DNA from: Phytoamicus setariae
GTDB lineage: Bacteria; Pseudomonadota; Alphaproteobacteria; Rhizobiales; Rhizobiaceae
Reading direction: 5' to 3'
Assembly (NCBI RefSeq): GCF_016722925.1
Contig: NZ_JAEQNC010000004.1
Location: 310,001-374,000, forward strand
Length of the DNA stretch: 64,000 nucleotides
Part shown: in pieces, positions 26,541-39,527 of the stretch
How positions within the stretch are numbered: position 1 is the stretch's first letter
Layout of the letters: every line of letters starts with the position of its first letter
The notes under the pieces: generated by a model
Seen by the model: the letters and a program-made list of their open reading frames with translations, nothing else
The model's database searches: none
What the model was told of the DNA's origin: nothing
Made by a program: the position numbers and the translations under genes

Positions 26541-29006
26541 ATGAAAAATTTATCCGAGCCGTCTGAAATCTCTTACCCGCCGTTGCGATCCAACGACCCT
26601 GTTACTCTCGCGGCCGACATCATCGAACGCCTGACGTATCGCATCGGCAAGGATGCAAAGGTCGCAAAGCCGCACGACTGGTTGACGGCCACCATTCTCG
26701 TCGTGCGCGACAGAATCATCGACCGCTGGATGGAGTCGACCCGCAAGACTTATGAAACCGGCGGCAAACGGGTCTATTACCTTTCGCTCGAATTTCTGAT
26801 CGGCCGGCTAACGCGTGATGCACTGTCGAATCTTGGATTGATGGAGGAGATTCGCGAGGCCCTAAAGACGCTTGGCGTGGATATCGACGTGGTCGCGGCG
26901 CTCGAGCCTGATGCTGCCCTCGGCAATGGCGGCCTGGGACGTCTGGCGGCCTGTTTCATGGAATCGATGGCCACCACCGATATCCCTGCCTATGGATACG
27001 GCATCCGCTATGTGCATGGCCTGTTTCGCCAGCAGATCGCCGACGGCTGGCAGGTGGAATTGCCGGAAACCTGGCTGGCGCACGGCAATCCCTGGGAGTT
27101 CGAGCGACGCGAAAGCGCTTATGAAATCGGCTTTGGCGGAACGGTGGAATCGATCATATCGCCGGATGGCGACGCCCGTTTCGTCTGGAAGCCCGCCGAG
27201 CGAGTCATTGCGGGAGCCTACGACACGCCGATCGTCGGTTGGCGCGGCAAGCGCGTCAACACGCTGCGGCTCTGGACCGCCCAGCCGATCGACCCCATCC
27301 TGCTCGATGCATTCAATGCCGGCGACCATATCGGCGCGCTCAGGGAGAGCAACAAGGCCGAAAGCCTTGCACGGGTCCTCTATCCCGCCGACGCTACGCC
27401 CGCCGGCCAGGAATTGCGCCTCCGCCAGGAGTTCTTCTTCTCCTCGGCATCGCTGCAGGACATTCTTCGTCGGCATCGCCAACAGTACAACACATTTGAC
27501 AATCTTGCCGACAAGGTTGCCATCCAGCTGAACGACACCCATCCCGCCGTCGCGGTCGCCGAATTGATGCGGCTGCTCTGCGACGTGCACGGCTTCGAGT
27601 TCAACGCGGCCTGGGAAATCACCCGCAACACCATTTCCTACACCAACCATACGCTGCTGCCCGAAGCGCTGGAAACCTGGCCTGTGCCGCTGTTCGAGCG
27701 TCTTCTGCCGCGGCACATGCAGATCATCTACGGCATCAACGCCAAGATTCTGCTGGAGGCTCGCAAGGAGAAGAACTTCACCGACCAGCAGATCCGCGCC
27801 ATTTCGCTGATCGATGAGAGCGGAAACCGCCGGGTTCGCATGGGCAATCTCGCCTTCATGGGATCGCATTCTATCAACGGCGTCTCTGCCCTGCATACGG
27901 AGCTGATGAAGGAGACGGTATTTGCCGACCTGCACAAGCTTTATCCGGACCGGATCAACAACAAGACCAACGGCATCACGCCGCGCCGCTGGCTCAACCA
28001 GTGCAATCCCGGCCTTACCAGCCTGCTCCGAGAAACCATCGGCGACAAGTTCCTCGATGAGACCGAAGCATTGCAGAGCCTCAACGACTACGCCGAGAAT
28101 GCCGAATTCCAGAAGAAATTCGCGGCAGTGAAACGCGAAAACAAGATCAGGCTCGCCCAACTCATTCAGAGCCGCATGGGGCTCAAGCTCGATCCATCGG
28201 CGATGTTCGATATCCATGTGAAGCGCATTCACGAATACAAGCGCCAGCTGTTGAACATCATCGAGGCGGTTTCTCTCTATGACCAGATACGATCACATCC
28301 GGAACTGGACTGGGTACCGCGCGTTAAGATCTTCGCCGGCAAAGCGGCGCCGAGCTACCACAATGCCAAGCTGATCATCAAACTCGCCAACGACGTTGCC
28401 CGCACCATCAATTCCGATCCGGCTGTGCGCGGCCTGCTGAAGGTCGTGTTCGTTCCGAACTACAATGTCTCGCTCGCCGAGATGCTTGTCCCGGCCGCCG
28501 ACCTGTCGGAACAGATATCGACCGCTGGCATGGAAGCATCGGGCACCGGCAACATGAAGTTCGCGCTCAACGGCGCATTGACCATCGGCACGCTGGACGG
28601 TGCCAACGTGGAGATGCGCGACTGGGTCGGCGCCGAGAACATCCAGATTTTCGGCATGAATGCCGAGGAAGTCGCCCAGGCACGGCTCGACGGACACAAC
28701 CCACGTGCCATCATCGAAGGCTCGCGTGAACTCGCCCAGGCACTGCACGCCATCGGTTCAGGCGTTTTCTCCCCGGACGATCCAAACCGCTTCTCCAGCC
28801 TCGTCGACGGGCTCTACCAGCATGACTGGTTCATGGTCGCAGGTGACTTCGATGCCTATGCGGCCGCCCAGCGCGCAATTGACCAGACCTGGACCGACGA
28901 GAAGAGCTGGTTCGCCAAGGCGATCCGCAACACCGCCCGCATGGGCTGGTTCTCCTCGGATCGGACGATCCGCCAGTATGCAAAGGAAATTTGGAAGGCT
29001 GGCTAG
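26541..29006 (+). CDS. glgP: Glycogen/maltodextrin phosphorylase
   Basis: An 821-residue GT35 phosphorylase that releases glucose-1-phosphate from glycogen using pyridoxal phosphate. The PLP lysine is K673 in EASGTGNMKFALNG, and the N-terminal YYLSLEFLIGR and C-terminal YNVSLAE motifs are intact. ATG 26541 gives a length like other rhizobial GlgP proteins; TTG 26490 and GTG 26526 are in-frame alternatives without better ribosome-binding sites. It leads the glg cluster and is followed closely by glgB, as in the Agrobacterium glgPBCA-pgm operon. Confidence 0.95.
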   Translation: MKNLSEPSEISYPPLRSNDPVTLAADIIERLTYRIGKDAKVAKPHDWLTATILVVRDRIIDRWMESTRKTYETGGKRVYYLSLEFLIGRLTRDALSNLGLMEEIREALKTLGVDIDVVAALEPDAALGNGGLGRLAACFMESMATTDIPAYGYGIRYVHGLFRQQIADGWQVELPETWLAHGNPWEFERRESAYEIGFGGTVESIISPDGDARFVWKPAERVIAGAYDTPIVGWRGKRVNTLRLWTAQPIDPILLDAFNAGDHIGALRESNKAESLARVLYPADATPAGQELRLRQEFFFSSASLQDILRRHRQQYNTFDNLADKVAIQLNDTHPAVAVAELMRLLCDVHGFEFNAAWEITRNTISYTNHTLLPEALETWPVPLFERLLPRHMQIIYGINAKILLEARKEKNFTDQQIRAISLIDESGNRRVRMGNLAFMGSHSINGVSALHTELMKETVFADLHKLYPDRINNKTNGITPRRWLNQCNPGLTSLLRETIGDKFLDETEALQSLNDYAENAEFQKKFAAVKRENKIRLAQLIQSRMGLKLDPSAMFDIHVKRIHEYKRQLLNIIEAVSLYDQIRSHPELDWVPRVKIFAGKAAPSYHNAKLIIKLANDVARTINSDPAVRGLLKVVFVPNYNVSLAEMLVPAADLSEQISTAGMEASGTGNMKFALNGALTIGTLDGANVEMRDWVGAENIQIFGMNAEEVAQARLDGHNPRAIIEGSRELAQALHAIGSGVFSPDDPNRFSSLVDGLYQHDWFMVAGDFDAYAAAQRAIDQTWTDEKSWFAKAIRNTARMGWFSSDRTIRQYAKEIWKAG

Positions 29007-29060
29007 GGCCGGCCAGACAAGTCCAGAAGCGCAAGACAGTTCGGTTTGGGGGGAAATGAA

Positions 29061-31316
29061 ATGAAGGATGCCAAGCCTGGTAAATCCACCGCCAACCCGG
29101 CGGAAGATGGGCACAAAGCACTCAAGCCCGGGGCCGCGAACGACTTTCGCATCTTCAACGAGGAAGTGGCGGCCATTGTCGCCGGCGTGCACGCCAACCC
29201 GTTTGCGGTGCTGGGCGTGCACGAATTCGGCAAGGAATTCGTCGCCCGCACCTTCATCCCGGGCGCAGACGAGGTTACCGCCTATACACTGACAGGCGAA
29301 AATGCCGGGCCGGTCCCTCGCCGCGACGAAGCCGGTTTTTTTGAGGGGCTGGTGGCAATCAAGTCCCGTCAGCCGCTGCGCTATCACGCCCGCAACGACG
29401 ATGGCGAATGGGATGTCGTCGATGCTTACGGTTTCGGGCCTGTCCTCGGGCCGATGGACGACTACTACCTGCGCCAGGGGTCGCATCTCCGGCTGTTCGA
29501 CAAGATGGGGGCGCATCCCATTCATCACCAGGGGGCCGACGGGTTTCATTTCGCCGTCTGGGCGCCGAATGCGGCGCGCGTGTCCGTGGTCGGCAGCTTC
29601 AACGACTGGGACGGCCGCCGGCATGTGATGCGGCTGAGAAGCGACACCGGCGTCTGGGAAATATTCATTCCCGGGATCGCTGCCGGCGAGACCTACAAAT
29701 ACGAAATCCTCGCACGCGACGGCAAGCTGTTGCCACTAAAGGCCGATCCGTTCGCACGGCGCTCCGAACTGCGTCCGCATACCGCCTCGATGACAACGGC
29801 GGAAATGCATCAGGACTGGGAAGACAAGGCTCACCGCGACTGGTGGTCGTCGGTCGACGCGCGCCGCCAGCCTATTTCGATCTACGAGGTGCATCCCGGT
29901 TCCTGGCAGCGCAACGCTGATGGCAGCATGCTGAGTTGGGATGAGATGGGCGAGAGGCTGATCCCCTATTGCGCCGACATGGGCTTCACCCATATCGAGT
30001 TCATGCCGATAACCGAACACCCCTACGATCCATCCTGGGGCTATCAGACTACCGGCCTTTTCTCCCCCTCGGCGCGCTTCGGAGAACCCGAAGGCTTTGC
30101 GCGCTTCGTCAACGGCGCCCACAAGGCCGGCATCAGCGTGCTGCTCGACTGGGTGCCTGCGCATTTTCCCACCGACCAGCACGGTCTCAGGCATTTCGAC
30201 GGCACTGCGCTTTACGAACATGAGGACCCACGCCAGGGTTTTCATCCTGACTGGAACACCGCGATCTACAATTTCGGTCGCAACGAGGTCGTCAGCTTCA
30301 TCATCAATTCGGCACTTTACTGGGCTGAGAAATTCCACGCCGATGGCCTACGCGTCGATGCCGTGGCGTCGATGCTCTATCTCGATTACTCCCGCAAGGA
30401 AGGCGAATGGGTTCCCAACAAGTATGGCGGGCGCGAAAACCTCGAAGCCGTCGAATTCCTCAAGGACATGAACCGCCATCTCTACGGCTCGCATCCCGGC
30501 ATCCTGACGATCGCCGAGGAATCGACGTCCTGGCCGAAGGTGTCGGCCCCCGTTCATGACGGTGGACTGGGCTTCGGCTTCAAATGGAACATGGGGTTCA
30601 TGCATGACACGCTGCAATATCTGGCGCGTGACCCGATCCATCGCAAGCACCACCACAACGAACTGACCTTCGGCCTGCTCTATGCCTTCTCCGAGAATTT
30701 CGTCCTGCCGCTTTCCCATGACGAAGTCGTCCACGGCAAGGGTTCGCTGATCGCCAAGATGGCCGGCGACGAATGGCAGAAATTCGCCAACCTGCGTGCC
30801 TATTACGGCTTCATGTGGGGCTATCCCGGTAAGAAGCTGCTGTTCATGGGACAGGAATTCGCCCAGTGGAACGAATGGTCAGAAGCCCGCTCGCTTGACT
30901 GGAACCTGCTCGATTTCCCCAATCACGACGGCATGCGCCGGCTGGTGAAGGACCTCAATCACCTTTACCGCACCAAACCGGCATTGCATGCACGTGACTG
31001 CGAAGGCGAAGGTTTCGAATGGAGGATCGCCGACGACCACGAAAACTCTGTCTATGCCTGGATCCGCAAGGCGCCGGGCGAAAGGCCGATCGCGGTCATC
31101 TCCAACTTCACCCCGATCGTGCGTGAGAATTATGGCGTGCCGCTGACGGCTGAGGGCACGTGGCGGGAGATACTCAACACCGATGCTGCCACCTACGGCG
31201 GCTCAGGCAAAGGCAATTCCGGGGCGGTACAGGCCAGCAGGGAGGACGACGGGCGGATCGTGGCGCGTTGCGTCCTGCCGCCACTTGCAACCATATGGCT
31301 GGAACTGGCAGACTGA
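29061..31316 (+). CDS. glgB: 1,4-alpha-glucan branching enzyme
   Basis: A 751-residue GH13 enzyme that introduces alpha-1,6 branches in glycogen. An N-terminal beta domain and CBM48 precede the barrel; the nucleophile is D433 ([10 protein letters not shown]), the acid/base is E486 (LTIAEES), and the transition-state His-Asp is in [14 protein letters not shown] 29061 follows GGGGGGAAATGA. It ends 25 bases before glgC. Length and motif order are normal. Confidence 0.95.
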   Translation: MKDAKPGKSTANPAEDGHKALKPGAANDFRIFNEEVAAIVAGVHANPFAVLGVHEFGKEFVARTFIPGADEVTAYTLTGENAGPVPRRDEAGFFEGLVAIKSRQPLRYHARNDDGEWDVVDAYGFGPVLGPMDDYYLRQGSHLRLFDKMGAHPIHHQGADGFHFAVWAPNAARVSVVGSFNDWDGRRHVMRLRSDTGVWEIFIPGIAAGETYKYEILARDGKLLPLKADPFARRSELRPHTASMTTAEMHQDWEDKAHRDWWSSVDARRQPISIYEVHPGSWQRNADGSMLSWDEMGERLIPYCADMGFTHIEFMPITEHPYDPSWGYQTTGLFSPSARFGEPEGFARFVNGAHKAGISVLLDWVPAHFPTDQHGLRHFDGTALYEHEDPRQGFHPDWNTAIYNFGRNEVVSFIINSALYWAEKFHADGLRVDAVASMLYLDYSRKEGEWVPNKYGGRENLEAVEFLKDMNRHLYGSHPGILTIAEESTSWPKVSAPVHDGGLGFGFKWNMGFMHDTLQYLARDPIHRKHHHNELTFGLLYAFSENFVLPLSHDEVVHGKGSLIAKMAGDEWQKFANLRAYYGFMWGYPGKKLLFMGQEFAQWNEWSEARSLDWNLLDFPNHDGMRRLVKDLNHLYRTKPALHARDCEGEGFEWRIADDHENSVYAWIRKAPGERPIAVISNFTPIVRENYGVPLTAEGTWREILNTDAATYGGSGKGNSGAVQASREDDGRIVARCVLPPLATIWLELAD

Positions 31317-31341
31317 TAAAAGCAATAGGGAGGACAAAGAC

Positions 31342-32601
31342 ATGATAGATAAAAGAGTTCAGCCGCTCGCCCGCGATGCTATGGCCTATGTTCTCGCCGG
31401 TGGCCGGGGAAGCCGCCTCAAGGAACTGACGGACCGGCGTGCCAAGCCCGCCGTGTATTTCGGTGGCAAGACACGTATCATCGACTTTGCCCTCTCCAAC
31501 GCGCTCAATTCGGGCATCCGCCGCATCGGGGTTGCCACCCAGTACAAGGCCCACTCACTGATCCGCCACCTGCAGCGCGGCTGGGACTTCTTCCGCCCCG
31601 AACGAAACGAGAGTTTCGATATCCTGCCTGCATCCCAGCGCGTGTCGGAAACCCAGTGGTACGAAGGCACGGCCGATGCCGTCTACCAGAACATCGACAT
31701 CATCGAGCCGCACAATCCCGAATACATGGTCATCCTCGCGGGCGACCATATCTACAAGATGGACTACGAGTTGATGCTGCGCCAGCATGTGGACTCCGGC
31801 GCCGACGTGACCATCGGCTGCCTGGAGGTACCCCGAATGGAGGCGACCGGCTTCGGGGTCATGCACGTCGATAACAAGGATGTCATTATCGACTTCATCG
31901 AAAAGCCTGCCGACCCTCCCGGCATCCCCGGCAACGAGGACATGGCGCTCGCCTCGATGGGCATCTACGTGTTCCACACGAAGTTCCTGATCGACCTGCT
32001 GAAACGCGATGCGAACGACCCCAATTCCTCGCGTGACTTCGGCAAGGACCTGATCCCCTACATCGTCAAGAACGGCAAAGCGGTGGCGCATCGTTTCGCC
32101 GAGTCCTGCGTGCGTGCCGAACTTGAAAAGCAGGCCTACTGGCGCGATGTCGGCACCGTGGATGCCTACTGGCAGGCCAATATCGACCTGACCGACGTGG
32201 TGCCGGAGCTCGACCTCTACGACAGCAACTGGCCGATCTGGACCTATTCCGAAATCACTCCGCCGGCGAAATTCGTCCATGACATGGAAGGGCGCCGCGG
32301 CTCGGCGGTGTCGTCGCTGATTTCAGGCAATTGCATCGTGTCCGGCGCATCGATCAACCGGACGCTGCTGTTTACGGGTTGCCGGGTGAATTCCTATTCG
32401 CAACTCGACCATGCCGTGGCCCTGCCGGAAGTGATCGTCAATCGTGGTGCGCGGCTGAAGAATGTCGTGATCGATCGGGGCGTCAATATCCCGGCGGGCC
32501 TGGTCGTCGGCGAGGATCCGGAATCTGATGCCAAGCGCTTCCGCCGCACGGAATCGGGCATCTGCCTGATTACCCAGGCGATGGTCGACAAGCTGGGATA
32601 G
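31342..32601 (+). CDS. glgC: Glucose-1-phosphate adenylyltransferase
   Basis: A 419-residue ADP-glucose pyrophosphorylase, the committing step of bacterial glycogen synthesis. The N-terminal nucleotidyltransferase domain has [18 protein letters not shown], and the C-terminal part is a left-handed beta-helix. ATG 31342 follows GGGAGGACAAAG. It lies between glgB and glgA, 4 bases from the latter. Rhizobial enzymes of this type are activated by fructose-6-phosphate and pyruvate; that is family knowledge, not visible here. Confidence 0.96.
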   Translation: MIDKRVQPLARDAMAYVLAGGRGSRLKELTDRRAKPAVYFGGKTRIIDFALSNALNSGIRRIGVATQYKAHSLIRHLQRGWDFFRPERNESFDILPASQRVSETQWYEGTADAVYQNIDIIEPHNPEYMVILAGDHIYKMDYELMLRQHVDSGADVTIGCLEVPRMEATGFGVMHVDNKDVIIDFIEKPADPPGIPGNEDMALASMGIYVFHTKFLIDLLKRDANDPNSSRDFGKDLIPYIVKNGKAVAHRFAESCVRAELEKQAYWRDVGTVDAYWQANIDLTDVVPELDLYDSNWPIWTYSEITPPAKFVHDMEGRRGSAVSSLISGNCIVSGASINRTLLFTGCRVNSYSQLDHAVALPEVIVNRGARLKNVVIDRGVNIPAGLVVGEDPESDAKRFRRTESGICLITQAMVDKLG

Positions 32602-32605
32602 TCGC

Positions 32606-35897
<3,292 letters not shown>

Positions 35898-35930
35898 GCC
35901 CCGTCCAGTTCCGACCAAAGGCTTTCACCT

Positions 35931-37877
35931 ATGTCCCACACGAAACTCGGCGCTGCCCTCTCCGCTAAGGGTGTCGATTTTAGCGTCTATTCGGCCGGCG
36001 CGAGCGCCATCGATCTCTGCATCTTCGGCGACAATGGCAACCAAGAACTCTGCCGCCTGCCAATGAAAAGGAACGAAGGCGACATCTGGAGCGCGACCTT
36101 GGAAGGCGCACACGCCGGTACGCGTTATGGCTATCGTGCCAATGGCCAATACGAGCCCGATCGCGGCCTCTGGTTCGACCCGTCAAAGCTGCTGGTCGAT
36201 CCCTACGCGATCGAACTCGACCGCCCGTTTGCCTATGATCCGTCACTCTCCGCGTATAGCAAAGATACGGCTGGGCTCGTACCACGGGCGATCGTCGGTG
36301 AATATCCTGATGCCGTGCGACAGGCGTCCCACTTTTCCCCAGGCGGCTTGATCTACGAAGTCAATGTACGCGCACTGACCATGCTGCATCCGGATATTCC
36401 TGAAGTGGAGCGCGGAACGGTCAAGGCGCTCGCGCATCCCGCCATAATCGCCCATCTGAAGAAGATCGGTGTCAGCGCCATCGAACTGATGCCGATCACC
36501 GCCTGGATGGATGAACGGCACCTGCCGCCGCTCGGACTGAAGAACAGCTGGGGTTACAATCCGATCGCCCTGATGGCGCTCGACCCGCGCCTTTGCCCCG
36601 GCGGTGTCCGGGAACTCGCGGAGAGTGTAGCAGCGCTGCATGCCGAGGGCATCGGCGTCATTCTCGATCTGGTCTTCAACCATACCGCCGAAAGCGACCA
36701 GCTCGGCCCGACCGTTTCGATGCGCGGCCTCGACAGCCTCGCCTACTACAGATTTCCGGAGGGTCATCCTGGGCTGCTGGTCAACGACACCGGCTGCGGC
36801 AACACGCTCGCCTGCGACGCGCCGATCGTCCACGATCTCGTACTCGCTTCGCTCCGACATTTTGTACGGACTGCCGGCGTCGACGGCTTCCGTTTCGACC
36901 TCGCCCCGATCATGGGCCGCGATCAAAACGGCTTCAACCCAGATGCAGCGCTACTCAAGGCAATCCACGGCGACCCTGTTCTGGCTGACCGAATCCTGAT
37001 TGCCGAGCCCTGGGATATCGGCCCCGGCGGCTACCAGCTCGGTAACTTTCCGCCTGCGTTTCTCGAATGGAACGACCGCGCACGCGATAACTTCAGGATG
37101 TTCTGGCGCGGCGATGGCCGCAAGATCGGCGATCTCGCCACCGCCCTTTCCGGCTCATCGCCGATCTTTGGGCGCAATGGAGCGAGTTCTACAAGGACAG
37201 TTAACTTCATCGCCGCCCATGACGGCTTTTCGGTGATGGATCTGGTCTCCTACGAGAACAAGCACAACGAATTGAACGGCGAACACAACCGCGACGGCCA
37301 CAACGAAAACTATTCCTGGAACAATGGTGTCGAGGGGCAATGCGAGGATCTTGCTGTCCTCAACGCCCGTGAGGGCGATGTACGCGCGCTGCTCTCCACC
37401 CTGTTTTCAAGCCGCGGCACCATCATGCTGATGGCCGGCGACGAGATGGGCCGCAGTCAGCGAGGCAACAACAATGCCTATGCGCAGGACAACGCGCTGA
37501 CATGGATCGACTGGCCCCATATCGATGAGGAGTTGCTGGCCCATACAACGCAGCTATCGGCCATACGGCAGCGATTTACGGCTTTTTCCGAAACCGCCTT
37601 TCTGACCGACGGCGACGTCCGATGGCTGACACCGGATGGTCAACCGATGCAGGTGAGCGACTGGGAGAACCCGGCCGGCAGTGCGTTGGTGATGCTGCTC
37701 GAAACGCTGGATCGGCAGACTGGCAGGCCGGCGCGGGTTGCGGTCGCCTACAATAGAACAACCATTGAGCTGGACCTTCATTTGCCCGGCAATACGTCGG
37801 ACTGGAAGATCCTGCTGGGCAGTGAGATGAGTCTTCCTGCGCGATCCGTCAGTGTTTTTGTAGAAGATATCATCTAG
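35931..37877 (+). CDS. glgX: Glycogen debranching enzyme
   Basis: A 648-residue GH13 isoamylase-type enzyme that removes alpha-1,6 branches from limit dextrins. An N-terminal CBM48 is followed by the barrel with nucleophile D323 (GFRFDLAPIM), acid/base E359 (LIAEPWDIG) and the HDGFS motif. ATG 35931 follows GGCTTTCACCT without a strong Shine-Dalgarno; no better start is evident. It closes the glycogen cluster 33 bases after the small gene. Confidence 0.93.
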   Translation: MSHTKLGAALSAKGVDFSVYSAGASAIDLCIFGDNGNQELCRLPMKRNEGDIWSATLEGAHAGTRYGYRANGQYEPDRGLWFDPSKLLVDPYAIELDRPFAYDPSLSAYSKDTAGLVPRAIVGEYPDAVRQASHFSPGGLIYEVNVRALTMLHPDIPEVERGTVKALAHPAIIAHLKKIGVSAIELMPITAWMDERHLPPLGLKNSWGYNPIALMALDPRLCPGGVRELAESVAALHAEGIGVILDLVFNHTAESDQLGPTVSMRGLDSLAYYRFPEGHPGLLVNDTGCGNTLACDAPIVHDLVLASLRHFVRTAGVDGFRFDLAPIMGRDQNGFNPDAALLKAIHGDPVLADRILIAEPWDIGPGGYQLGNFPPAFLEWNDRARDNFRMFWRGDGRKIGDLATALSGSSPIFGRNGASSTRTVNFIAAHDGFSVMDLVSYENKHNELNGEHNRDGHNENYSWNNGVEGQCEDLAVLNAREGDVRALLSTLFSSRGTIMLMAGDEMGRSQRGNNNAYAQDNALTWIDWPHIDEELLAHTTQLSAIRQRFTAFSETAFLTDGDVRWLTPDGQPMQVSDWENPAGSALVMLLETLDRQTGRPARVAVAYNRTTIELDLHLPGNTSDWKILLGSEMSLPARSVSVFVEDII

Positions 37878-37922
37878 AATTGGTTGCGCTCAACGCCGAT
37901 CTCATTGCGGAACATCAATCCA

Positions 37923-38975
37923 ATGTCCCCAGATACCGTCCGGCAGGCCTTCATCCAACAGGCACAGGCTTGCGAGGCTCTCGGCTCGCCCTTCACTGCG
38001 CAGCTAAGCCGCCTGTTTGCGCGACGCCTGAAGCCGGGAACGGCCGTTGCCGATCGCATTCTGAACTGGCCGGGCGACCCTTCGCCCAAGGCAGATTCGG
38101 TGCCGCTTCGTGCCGCAGGCTGCCTTCACGCACTCGTCCTGGAGGGAAAGGATGCGGCCCTCACCGCCGCCTATCCACCCTGTTTGGCCGATGGCGATGC
38201 CCTTTGGCAGGCTGTCGCTGCAGCCTGCATCTCGCATGAAGGTTTCATTCTCGAACGCCTGAAATCCGCGCCGCAGACCAACGAGGTCCGGCGTTCGGGC
38301 GCATTGCTGCCCGGTTTCCTGAGCGTCGCCAACCTGTTCGGAAAACCACTGGTTCTCTCCGAAATCGGAGCAAGCGCGGGCCTGAACCTGCAATGGGACC
38401 GGTATCGCTACCGGCTGGATGGACGCCAATGGGGTGATCCGTCTTCGGCGGTATCCATCGAACCAGACTGGCACGGCACCCGGACGCCGGAAGGCGATAC
38501 ATGGGTCGCGGAACGGGCGGGGTGCGACCTGAACCCCATAGATGCGTCAAATCCCGAACATTGCCTGCGCATGCTCTCCTACATCTGGGCCGACCAGGCG
38601 GATCGACTGGCGCGCACCCGTTCAGCGCTACAGCTTGCAGCGTCGCACAATCTGCGTGTCCAAAAGGCGGATGCAATCGATTGGCTTGCGGAGCGCTTGG
38701 ACCGTCCCTTCCCGGGACAGGTCCATGTGATCTTCCATACCATCGCGTGGCAATATCTGCCCAAATCCTCCCAGAACAGAGGCGAGGCACTGATAGCAGA
38801 CGCGGGCGCCCGCGCCACCATCGATGCGCCACTCGGCCGGCTGTCGCTCGAAGCCGATGACGGCCACGAAGGCGCAGCACTCAGCCTGCAGGTCTGGCCA
38901 TCCGGTGAGAAGCAAGAGATCGGCCGCGCCGACTTTCACGGCCGATGGGTCAGGTGGAAGGGCTGGGCAACCTGA
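37923..38975 (+). CDS. DUF2332 domain-containing protein
   Basis: A 350-residue cytoplasmic protein matching the DUF2332 family by length and by segments such as EIGASAGLNLQWDRY, which resembles a Rossmann-type SAM-binding motif, and VHVIFHTIAWQYLP. The family has no firmly known activity; a methyltransferase-like fold has been suggested by appearance only. ATG 37923 is used; TTG 37884 would add 13 residues. It starts 45 bases after glgX on the same strand and converges on the sox operon. Confidence 0.75.
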   Translation: MSPDTVRQAFIQQAQACEALGSPFTAQLSRLFARRLKPGTAVADRILNWPGDPSPKADSVPLRAAGCLHALVLEGKDAALTAAYPPCLADGDALWQAVAAACISHEGFILERLKSAPQTNEVRRSGALLPGFLSVANLFGKPLVLSEIGASAGLNLQWDRYRYRLDGRQWGDPSSAVSIEPDWHGTRTPEGDTWVAERAGCDLNPIDASNPEHCLRMLSYIWADQADRLARTRSALQLAASHNLRVQKADAIDWLAERLDRPFPGQVHVIFHTIAWQYLPKSSQNRGEALIADAGARATIDAPLGRLSLEADDGHEGAALSLQVWPSGEKQEIGRADFHGRWVRWKGWAT

Positions 38976-38981
38976 CGCAAA

Positions 38982-39527
38982 TCAGAGATCCGCGTCAGCC
39001 GCACCTTCCGACAGCATGCCGAAGCAGTAGTCCGCAAACGACCGCCAGCATTCCACCCTGTAAGTGTCTTCTTCCGGCCGGTAGAGAACGATTTCCATCT
39101 TGCCGAACACCGTGCGCGAGCAGGCGCCGACGGGGAAAACCGACGGCGACAGATCCTGCGGGCAGGCCGAACTGACGGCCGTCGCAGCACCCGGACCGGA
39201 TACGACGATGCCGATATTGCGGTGGGAAATGTCCACTGCCGAATGCAGCACGCCGGACTTTGCGGCAAGGCCGACGAAATCCGTACCGTCAGGACCGATC
39301 AGCAGCCACTCGTCCGGACCGAGCCAGAGCGCATGGCGATCGTTGCCGCTGGCCGAGGTCTTCGGCTTCTGCGGCAGCGTCACACCGAGTGCCGATGACA
39401 GAGCTGCAACATCTTCGGGCGCGGCACGCAGCGAGGCGCGTGCGGCGGCAGGCGCCAATGTCAAGCGAACGGTGGCCGAACCGCCATGGGGCGAAGCGAG
39501 AGCAGGTTTGCGCATTGCGTCAGCCAT
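38982..39527 (-). CDS. soxG: Sarcosine oxidase, gamma subunit
   Basis: A 181-residue subunit of heterotetrameric sarcosine oxidase, recognised by position after soxA, by length, and by a GcvT-like fold signature (LWLGPDEWLLIGP, HSAVDISHRN). Its ATG 39527 overlaps the soxA stop. MRKPAL at 39515 is an alternative start. It is the last gene of soxBDAG. Confidence 0.9.
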   Translation of the reverse strand: MADAMRKPALASPHGGSATVRLTLAPAAARASLRAAPEDVAALSSALGVTLPQKPKTSASGNDRHALWLGPDEWLLIGPDGTDFVGLAAKSGVLHSAVDISHRNIGIVVSGPGAATAVSSACPQDLSPSVFPVGACSRTVFGKMEIVLYRPEEDTYRVECWRSFADYCFGMLSEGAADADL